Origin: Firmicutes bacterium CAG:145
GTDB lineage: Bacteria; Bacillota; Clostridia; Peptostreptococcales; Anaerovoracaceae
Direction of reading: 5' to 3'
NCBI GenBank assembly: GCA_000435715.1
Contig: FR882593.1
Coordinates: 261,965-281,665 of the forward strand
Length of the DNA stretch: 19,701 nucleotides
How positions within the stretch are numbered: the stretch's first letter is position 1; each line of letters starts with the position of its first letter. Below the pieces are notes generated by a model. That model had not been told where the DNA came from. It was given only the letters and a program-made list of their open reading frames with translations, and ran no database searches. Positions 14,627-19,701 of this stretch are shown here, piece by piece. The translations under genes and the position numbers were made by a program.

Positions 14627-15685
14627 CTATCTGAAAGAATATTCTATTATCTTATCGATCACATCTTTGTATTCCATGCCTATTCCGGCCATCATCTTAG
14701 GAAAACGGCTGACCGAAGTGAATCCCGGTATGGTGTTGGCTTCGCTAAATACGATTTCTTTATCGGGAGTGAGGAACATGTCTATACGGGCAAACCCTTT
14801 GCATCCCAATGCTCTGAAAAGTTTTATTCCGGCTTGGTTTACTTTCTCCTCTGTTTCAGGGTCTAGTCTTCCCGGACTGTGTATCTTGGAGTCTACGCCT
14901 GTATATTTCATAGTGTAATCAAAGAAACATCCGTTGAACAGCTCAATTTCATCAACTCTGCCGACTATCTCATTGCCTTTGCCGTCTCCTATGACAGAAC
15001 AACCCACTTCAAAGCCGTCTATCTTTTCTTCTATGATGACTTCATTATCGTATTGAAGCGCCAGCTCTAACGCGCTGACCAGCTCGCCCGGAGTTTCCGC
15101 CACGCTTATGCCGTAAGAAGAACCTGCGTTGACGGGCTTTACGAACAGCGGATAGGTGAGTTCCGAAACGGCTTCAAAGAGCTGCCGGTCTGTGACACGG
15201 CCGATTATACTGCAGGCTTTAGGCACCGCTATGCCTGCTTCTTCAGCTACTACGTGGGCGCGATACTTGTCCATGCACAGAGCAGAGGCCAGAGTGCCGC
15301 AGCCCATCACGGGAATACCGGCCATCTCTATCAGTCCCTGAACGGTACCGTCTTCTCCGTTTTTACCGTGAAGGACAGGGAATGCTCCGTCGAGTCGGGT
15401 AAAAGCCGTGCCTTCTTTTCTCAGCTCTATCATGCCGTGAATAGCAGTATCGGGAACTATATACGCAGGGATACAGTGTTCCTTATCTTCATGCCATTTG
15501 TCGTTTTTTATATTTTCAGCGTCGCCGTCATAGCGAAACCATCTGCCGTCCTTAGTTATACCTATGGGAACGATATCGTATTTATCTTTGTCTATATTGG
15601 TGAGGACCGCATACCCGGAATTGAGGGAAATCCCGTACTCGCTGGAACAGCCTCCGTACAGCACTGCGATTGTTTTCTTTTCCAT
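14627..15685 (-). CDS. VanG-like D-alanine--D-alanine/D-serine ligase
   Basis: A 352-residue ATP-grasp ligase that joins D-Ala to a second D-amino acid for peptidoglycan precursors in the cytosol. FPVLHGKNGEDGTVQG (102-117), GSSYG (188-192) and EANTIPGFTS (315-324) are family motifs. It resembles VanG more than ordinary Ddl: GRVDEIEL (242-249), FFDYTMKY (254-261) and especially Arg327 in TSVSRFPKMM, where Ddl enzymes usually carry Leu or Met. In VanG the corresponding Asp, Phe and Arg have been linked to D-Ser choice (recalled, not checked). No serine racemase, VanXY or VanRS gene is nearby, so resistance cannot be inferred; it may be the housekeeping ligase. AAGGAG precedes ATG 15685. It is 50 bp downstream of the aminopeptidase gene and probably cotranscribed. 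Confidence 0.85.
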   Translation of the reverse strand: MEKKTIAVLYGGCSSEYGISLNSGYAVLTNIDKDKYDIVPIGITKDGRWFRYDGDAENIKNDKWHEDKEHCIPAYIVPDTAIHGMIELRKEGTAFTRLDGAFPVLHGKNGEDGTVQGLIEMAGIPVMGCGTLASALCMDKYRAHVVAEEAGIAVPKACSIIGRVTDRQLFEAVSELTYPLFVKPVNAGSSYGISVAETPGELVSALELALQYDNEVIIEEKIDGFEVGCSVIGDGKGNEIVGRVDEIELFNGCFFDYTMKYTGVDSKIHSPGRLDPETEEKVNQAGIKLFRALGCKGFARIDMFLTPDKEIVFSEANTIPGFTSVSRFPKMMAGIGMEYKDVIDKIIEYSFR

Positions 15686-15735
15686 GTTCAGGCTCCTTTT
15701 TTAGTTGCTCTTGGATGATCTTGTCCGGCTCTTTT

Positions 15736-16845
15736 TTATTTGAGGTTTTCGGGATTGAGCCCTGCCAGCTCTTCTATTACAAAAAGTCCGTCTTTTCTTA
15801 TGAGGACGTCGTCAAAATAGATCTCTCCGCCGCCGTATTCGGGCCTCTGGATCATGACCAGATCCCAGTGTACTGCAGAATGGTTTCCGTTATAAGCGTC
15901 TTCGTAGCATTTTCCCGGAGTGAGATGGAAGCTTCCGCAGATCTTCTCGTCGAAGAGAGTGTCCTTCATAGGCGCGAGGACGTAAGGATTTACTCCGATA
16001 GCGAATTCTCCGAAATAGCGAGCCCCTTCGTCTGTATCCAGCAAAGCGTTTATCCTGTCGGTATCGTTGGCAGTAGCTTTGACTATCTTACCGTTTTCTA
16101 TTTCAAACTTTATATTCTCGTAGGTGAAACCCTGCTCCTCAGAGAAGGTGTTGTAGCTTATAGTTCCGTTCATGGATTCTCTGACAGGAGCAGTATAGAC
16201 TTCGCCGTCGGGAATATTTCTGAGGCCGTCGCATTTGATAGCGGGAATATCTTTGATAGAGAATCTCAGGTCTGTTCCGGGTCCCTTGATGTGGACTCTG
16301 TCTGTGCGGTTCATCAGATCCACCAGCGGATCCATAGCCTTGCTCATCTTCTTGTAATCGAGAGTGCAGACATCGAAGTAAAAAGCTTCAAAGGCTTCCT
16401 GCGATTTGTTGGCCAGCTGAGCCATTGACGGGTTAGGGTATCTTAGAACGACCCATTTAGTCTTGTTTACTCTGTAATCGAGAGTCGGGCTTGTAAGCTT
16501 ATAGTACATATTGAGCTTATCAGACGGGACGTCAGCCAGTTCCGAAGTATTTTCGCCGGCCCTGACTGCTATATATGCGTCCATTCCTTTCATCTGATAA
16601 AGTTGATAATCGTTTAAAAATTCTATCTGTTCCTCGTCTGCACAAAGAAGTATCTCCCTCAGGACAGAACTGTCTCTGTGATTCACATAAGGCCTGGCCC
16701 CAAGCTTATAGGCGTCCTTGATCAGCTGCCTCACCAGAGGTCTTGCACATTCCCCCTCATAGTCGATGAGTACTTTTTCGCCCTTCTTAAGATCGCAGGA
16801 ATATGACGTCAGCACTCTTGAAAGTTCTTTTACTCTTGTATCCAT
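15736..16845 (-). CDS. M29 family metallo-aminopeptidase
   Basis: A 369-residue cytosolic aminopeptidase of family M29 (AmpS/aminopeptidase T type), which uses two metal ions to remove N-terminal residues from peptides. The C-terminal catalytic half shows the expected ligands in order: Glu in PDGEVYTAP, Glu in YFGEFAIG, His in GSFHLTPG, and His and Asp in VHWDLV, then a closing RKDGLFV. The length is typical. ATG 16845 has AGGAGG (16856-16851) 5 nt upstream; the frame continues 20 codons further but without a ribosome site. Its neighbour, the D-Ala ligase, follows by 50 bp, so peptide recycling and wall precursor supply may be coregulated (inference). Confidence 0.92.
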   Translation of the reverse strand: MDTRVKELSRVLTSYSCDLKKGEKVLIDYEGECARPLVRQLIKDAYKLGARPYVNHRDSSVLREILLCADEEQIEFLNDYQLYQMKGMDAYIAVRAGENTSELADVPSDKLNMYYKLTSPTLDYRVNKTKWVVLRYPNPSMAQLANKSQEAFEAFYFDVCTLDYKKMSKAMDPLVDLMNRTDRVHIKGPGTDLRFSIKDIPAIKCDGLRNIPDGEVYTAPVRESMNGTISYNTFSEEQGFTYENIKFEIENGKIVKATANDTDRINALLDTDEGARYFGEFAIGVNPYVLAPMKDTLFDEKICGSFHLTPGKCYEDAYNGNHSAVHWDLVMIQRPEYGGGEIYFDDVLIRKDGLFVIEELAGLNPENLK

Positions 16846-16951
16846 AATTACCTCCTCTTTTATCTGATGTATGATTAAATCGACCGGGGACCGAAAATCC
16901 GGCATGCCATAGCGGCACAGGGAATAAGCCCCAAAGACCGATACGATTATT

Positions 16952-16987
16952 ACACTATATTATAACCCAGAAATTAGGAAATTAAAA
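16952..16987 (-). promoter_or_regulatory. Candidate promoter of the aminopeptidase-ligase pair
   Basis: A consensus TATAAT on the minus strand (16964-16959) with a poor -35 (TTTTAA, 16987-16982) 17 nt upstream. It would give a leader of about 107 nt. The surrounding 249-bp gap (16846-17094) is AT-rich, separates divergent genes, and shows no other gene. Confidence 0.35.
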
Positions 16988-17026
16988 GGCAAAAGTAAAT
17001 ATGCAGACGACGGATTTAAAAGGTTG

Positions 17027-17055
17027 TTGCGCTTAAAATAAAATAAATGTAAAAT
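17027..17055 (+). promoter_or_regulatory. Promoter of the lipid-kinase gene
   Basis: TTGCGC (17027-17032), a 17-nt spacer and TAAAAT (17050-17055). The start codon of the lipid kinase follows at 17095 with AAGAGGA just ahead of it. It probably also drives the two downstream genes, which follow closely. Confidence 0.5.
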
Positions 17056-17094
17056 GAATATGCATGTATTGCTTTAAAATTATAAGAGGATTTT

Positions 17095-18039
17095 ATGAAG
17101 ACTGTATTTTTACTCAATCCAAAGGCCGGAAAGGGCAGAGGACTCGATAAGATAAAGGAAGCGGTAGCCCGAGCTTCACAGGAGCTCAATACGGAAGCGG
17201 GCGCTTATCTTACAAAGTCAGTAGGAGACGCAGAGAAATTTGCAAGGCTGGCCTCTCTGGAGGCTGAAACTAAAGGAGAGAAAGTCAGGCTCATAGCCTG
17301 CGGAGGAGACGGGACTCTGAACGAGGTGCTCAACGGCGTCATGGGTTTCGATTCGACGTCTGTCGGCGTGATGCCTATAGGTACGGGAAATGATTTTGTC
17401 AGAAATTTTTCCGATACCGATAGTTTTTTGGACGTCTGCGCTCAGATCAATGCAGATACAGTCAAATGCGATGTCATAAAATACTCCGGAATAATCGGCG
17501 GCCGGGAGCAGACGCGTTACTGTGCCAATATGTTCAATATTGGCTTTGACTGCAATGTAGTCGATCTGACCGCCCGGCTGAAGACCTACCCTCTGCTCAA
17601 AGGGTCTATAGCATATCTTACGGCAGTAGCCGGGATTCTTATAAAGAAAAAGGGAGCCAACTTAAAGATCGAAATAGACGGAGAAACAGTGCATGAGGGG
17701 CCTTTGCTTCTGACAGCCATAGCCAACGGCAGTTTCTGCGGGGGAGGTGTGAAGAGTTCTCCCAAAGCGTCTTTGAATGACGGGCTGATAGACGCCAATA
17801 TTATATACAACGTCACCAGACGGGAGTTTATCAGGAAGTTTCCTGCATACTCAAAAGGCACGCATTTTCAGCTCTCTGATATAGATAAGATCTTTTACTA
17901 CAGGCAGTGCCGCGACGTGGTGATAACACCTCTGGACGGTACCATGAGACTTTGCACAGACGGAGAGATAACCGACGCGGGAAGGGTTCACATGGAGATA
18001 GTACCTGATGCGGTGGAGGTAGCAGTACCGGGCAGATAG
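17095..18039 (+). CDS. Diacylglycerol/lipid kinase family protein
   Basis: A 314-residue lipid kinase of the DgkB/YegS/BmrU family, which phosphorylates diacylglycerol or a similar lipid with ATP at the inner face of the membrane and so recycles lipid for phospholipid synthesis. The N-terminal nucleotide site is clear: NPKAGKGRG (8-16), GGDGTLNEV (70-78) and GTGNDFVR (96-103). SFCGGGVKSSPKASLNDG in the C-terminal domain is the usual metal/active-site loop with its Asp-Gly. The length is typical. AAGAGGA and ATG 17095 agree. The exact lipid cannot be told from sequence. It leads a short plus-strand run with the broken gene and the dehydrogenase. Confidence 0.9.
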   Translation: MKTVFLLNPKAGKGRGLDKIKEAVARASQELNTEAGAYLTKSVGDAEKFARLASLEAETKGEKVRLIACGGDGTLNEVLNGVMGFDSTSVGVMPIGTGNDFVRNFSDTDSFLDVCAQINADTVKCDVIKYSGIIGGREQTRYCANMFNIGFDCNVVDLTARLKTYPLLKGSIAYLTAVAGILIKKKGANLKIEIDGETVHEGPLLLTAIANGSFCGGGVKSSPKASLNDGLIDANIIYNVTRREFIRKFPAYSKGTHFQLSDIDKIFYYRQCRDVVITPLDGTMRLCTDGEITDAGRVHMEIVPDAVEVAVPGR

Positions 18040-18082
18040 GGAAAGAAGCGTCCGCAAGGATGAAATCAGGAGGTATATGCAA

Positions 18083-18388
18083 ATGGATTATACGATGATG
18101 ATAGCCGTAATCGGATGTGTGACAGGGGTGGCTTCTTTGCTGATCGAAACGGCTCAGTTCATAGGCGGCAGAAGTAAAGCGAGGTTTGATACGTTTGACC
18201 AGCTTAATAATTTTATATATGTAGAAAGCGCTCAGCCCGAAGAAGATTCGCAGCAGGTATGCAGAGACGTGCATTGCTTCTTAAATCTGAGAGTTATGAA
18301 TACCGGCGGCAAGTATATTCTGATACAAGATGTGTATATGAGAAGACTTGGTAAAAAAAGAAATGAAAGACCGGATGTATCCGTATGA
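18083..18388 (+). CDS. Unrecognised membrane-anchored protein, 5' part of a frameshifted gene
   Basis: I do not recognise this gene. The product would be 101 residues with one hydrophobic N-terminal segment (MMIAVIGCVTGVASLLIETA) and then a soluble part with a beta-rich look (VHCFLNLRVMNTGGKYILIQ). AGGAGG at 18068-18073 is 9 nt from ATG 18083, better than the ATG at 18077. The reading frame runs through seven A's at 18353-18359, and after about ten more codons reaches a stop at 18386-18388. The next frame from the A run onward continues the protein sensibly (see the following entry), so this is most likely the front of one gene of about 213 codons, broken by one extra A, by sequencing error, or restored by slippage. 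Confidence 0.55.
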   Translation: MDYTMMIAVIGCVTGVASLLIETAQFIGGRSKARFDTFDQLNNFIYVESAQPEEDSQQVCRDVHCFLNLRVMNTGGKYILIQDVYMRRLGKKRNERPDVSV

Positions 18389-18719
18389 CGCTTTCGAACG
18401 TACACCGTGGAGATATTGCAACGGGAGGTCGGCTGAGCTTCCTGCCAGGATACATCTGCCGGCAAGCATACCTCCGGGAGGTGTGTTCGAGGCTGTCTTT
18501 GCCTTTACTGATTTTGAAGACGACTGCTACAGGACAGATGAACATTTCTTATATCCTGCGCTTTGCTTAGTGATGGCCGATGGATCGGTGAGAGAAATGT
18601 CCGTACAGGATATACTGGCAAAGGATAAAGACTTTAGATATGTAGACAGTGCAGAAGATAAGGAATATTCCATGAATTTGGATGATGAGGGGAGTTTCGG
18701 AGGATATGCTGATGAATGA
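18348..18719 (+). CDS. Unrecognised protein, 3' part of a frameshifted gene
   Basis: Up to 124 codons open in the frame +1 to the preceding piece. It has no proper start: the TTG at 18348 and the ATGs at 18363 and 18375 lack a ribosome site. The sequence is protein-like, with IHLPASIPPGGVFEAVFAF and LYPALCLVMADGSVREMSV reading as beta strands, and an acidic end. Removing one A from the A7 run at 18353-18359 joins it smoothly to the 5' part, giving a single-pass membrane-anchored protein with an unknown beta-rich domain. It ends 8 nt inside the start of the dehydrogenase gene, as expected for a cotranscribed intact gene. Confidence 0.5.
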   Translation: MVKKEMKDRMYPYDAFERTPWRYCNGRSAELPARIHLPASIPPGGVFEAVFAFTDFEDDCYRTDEHFLYPALCLVMADGSVREMSVQDILAKDKDFRYVDSAEDKEYSMNLDDEGSFGGYADE

Positions 18720-19521
18720 GACAGAAAAGAGATATGAGAAGACGGCCGTGGTAACCGGCGCTTCAAAAGGCATCGGATATGAAATATGTAAAGTTATGCT
18801 CAGAGACGGATATAAAGTCTACGGCCTGGCAAGATCAGAGGGTTCTCTTACCGACGTATGCTGGAAACCCTGCGATGTGACAGACAGCGACGGCGTTTTG
18901 CGAGTCTTTGAAGAGATTCTTAAAGAGAGAGGCGGAATAGACGTACTGGTATGCAACGCAGGTATAGGCATCTCCGGAGCGGCGGAGTTCGCTCCTGAAC
19001 ATGATTATCAAATGCAGACTGACGTCAATTTCAACGGAGCTGTGAGATGCGCCCAGGCAGCGGTACCGGCCATGAGAAGAGCAGGCAGAGGAAAGATCGT
19101 ATTTATTTCATCCCTTGCAGCCATATTTCCGCTGCCGTTTCAGGGATTTTATTCGGCCACCAAAGCGGCTCTCAACGCTTTCAGCGATTCTTTGGGAATA
19201 GAACTTAAGCCTTTTGGGATAGAGACTTCGGCGGTGATGCTCAATGACGTAAAGACCGACTTCACTAAAAACCGGAGAAAGACTGCCGAAGGAGACGATA
19301 TCTACGGAGGAAGGATAGAGGCCTCGGTGTCCAAGATGGAAAGATCCGAACAGAGCGGGATGACGCCGCAGCAGGTAGCCGAGACGGTGGCAAAGATATT
19401 GAAGAGAAAACACCTGCCTCCTCATAAAATAGTAGGGCTTTCCAATGAATTTCTGGGTTTTTTATTCAGAATACTGCCCACCGGCATATTGGTAAAACTT
19501 CTTAATATGATATATGGATGA
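18712..19521 (+). CDS. Short-chain dehydrogenase/reductase (SDR)
   Basis: A 269-residue classical SDR with a Rossmann fold. It shows TGASKGIG at 15-22 (cofactor binding), NAG at 82-84, the catalytic Ser near 133-134 in FISSLAA, and YSATK at 147-151 (Tyr147, Lys151). The basic Ser-Lys of the TGASKGIG loop and an Arg at 41 favour NADP(H), but this is not certain. I use ATG 18712, since GGAGG at 18699-18703 is 8 nt upstream; this start overlaps the end of the preceding gene by 8 nt. The substrate is unknown. The C-terminus carries hydrophobic stretches (FLGFLFRILPTGILVKLL) suggesting membrane association, and the lipid-kinase neighbour hints at a lipid substrate (inference). Confidence 0.9.
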   Translation: MNETEKRYEKTAVVTGASKGIGYEICKVMLRDGYKVYGLARSEGSLTDVCWKPCDVTDSDGVLRVFEEILKERGGIDVLVCNAGIGISGAAEFAPEHDYQMQTDVNFNGAVRCAQAAVPAMRRAGRGKIVFISSLAAIFPLPFQGFYSATKAALNAFSDSLGIELKPFGIETSAVMLNDVKTDFTKNRRKTAEGDDIYGGRIEASVSKMERSEQSGMTPQQVAETVAKILKRKHLPPHKIVGLSNEFLGFLFRILPTGILVKLLNMIYG

Positions 19522-19625
19522 GAGGATTTTGTGGGGCCGGCAGCTGCCGAGGATAGCCTGGCGCTATGGGACTATGATATACGAAGAGGGTAGAAATAGA
19601 ACATAGCAAGACAGGAGGCGTACAG

Positions 19626-19676
19626 GTGAATAAATCTATAAAAGTGTTTATTAAGATAATTATGGAGAAGCATTAA
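19626..19676 (+). CDS. Possible 16-codon small peptide
   Basis: AGGAGG at 19613-19618 is followed 7 nt later by a GTG that opens a 16-codon frame (NKSIKVFIKIIMEKH after the start). It is basic and amphipathic-looking. It may be a real small peptide, the remnant of a gene, or chance next to a good ribosome site. Upstream, CGGCAGCTGCCG (19538-19549) is a perfect palindrome without a T-run. Nothing else recognisable lies between 19522 and the window end. Confidence 0.25.
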   Translation: MNKSIKVFIKIIMEKH

Positions 19677-19701
19677 GTTAGTTTAAAAGAAATCCCCATC
19701 G

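Noticed and set aside
14066..14918. Frames opposite or alongside the antiporter and ligase genes
   Set aside because: They overlap strongly supported genes and cross the terminator at 14564-14594.
14627..15685. Part of a vancomycin resistance cluster
   Set aside because: None of the other van genes (vanT, vanXY, vanR, vanS) occurs in this window; only the ligase likeness is kept as a finding.
15254..16428. Long plus-strand frames opposite the ligase and aminopeptidase
   Set aside because: Both opposite genes show full sets of catalytic motifs. The antisense frames look like by-products of codon use.

Overview
The window looks like a chromosomal segment of a low-GC, anaerobic, Gram-positive member of the Clostridia. 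I infer this from strong AGGAGG ribosome sites, heavy use of AGA/AGG and ATA codons, signal-peptide surface proteins with sortase-type tails, and Clostridia-typical genes (UPF0237/UPF0210 pair, M29 aminopeptidase, NhaC-type antiporter, VanG-like ligase). A relative of Mogibacterium/Anaerovoracaceae is possible, but the sequence alone does not settle the genus. No rRNA, tRNA, transposase, integrase, phage gene or CRISPR array is visible.

Region 1 (about 1-8037) is an AT-rich accessory islet. It starts and ends with the same terminator arm (GACAGCCCCTTTTT at 1-14 and 8024-8037). Its first half is a compact six-gene operon under a MarR-type repressor: marR, pirin, a TMEM175/DUF1211 channel, a YjdI-like [4Fe-4S] protein, a YjdJ-like acetyltransferase and an Frm2/CinD-like nitroreductase. 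The genes overlap or lie less than 20 bp apart. A near-consensus promoter (72-100) is followed by two tandem TATCTAATTAGATA palindromes, which suggests autorepression relieved by an electrophile, quinone or similar stress. The second half is a pair of paralogous secreted proteins (3438-5393 and 5443-7935). Each has a signal peptide, a glycine-rich beta-helix, a SHIRT-like domain, a DUF5011-type Ig-like domain and a sortase-like tail (IPKTE, IPQTG).

Region 2 (8036-11935, minus strand) has clearly higher GC. It holds a run DUF6873 -> radical SAM -> UPF0237 (ACT) -> UPF0210 (PFL), then a small membrane zinc-ribbon gene with its own promoter. Upstream of the run, facing the other way, is uracil-DNA glycosylase (ung). 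Its leader contains a duplicated 45-bp block and several competing hairpins.

Region 3 (13064-16845) has an NhaC-family antiporter that converges on a VanG-like D-Ala ligase, with a strong shared terminator between them. The ligase lies behind an M29 aminopeptidase in a two-gene minus-strand operon.

Region 4 (17095 to the end, plus strand) has a diacylglycerol/lipid kinase, an unrecognised membrane-anchored gene split by a frameshift at an A7 run, and a short-chain dehydrogenase. The most interesting items are the islet and its flanking terminator arms, the MarR operon with dual operators, the orphan VanG-like ligase, the A7 frameshift, and the structured leaders of ung and the antiporter gene.
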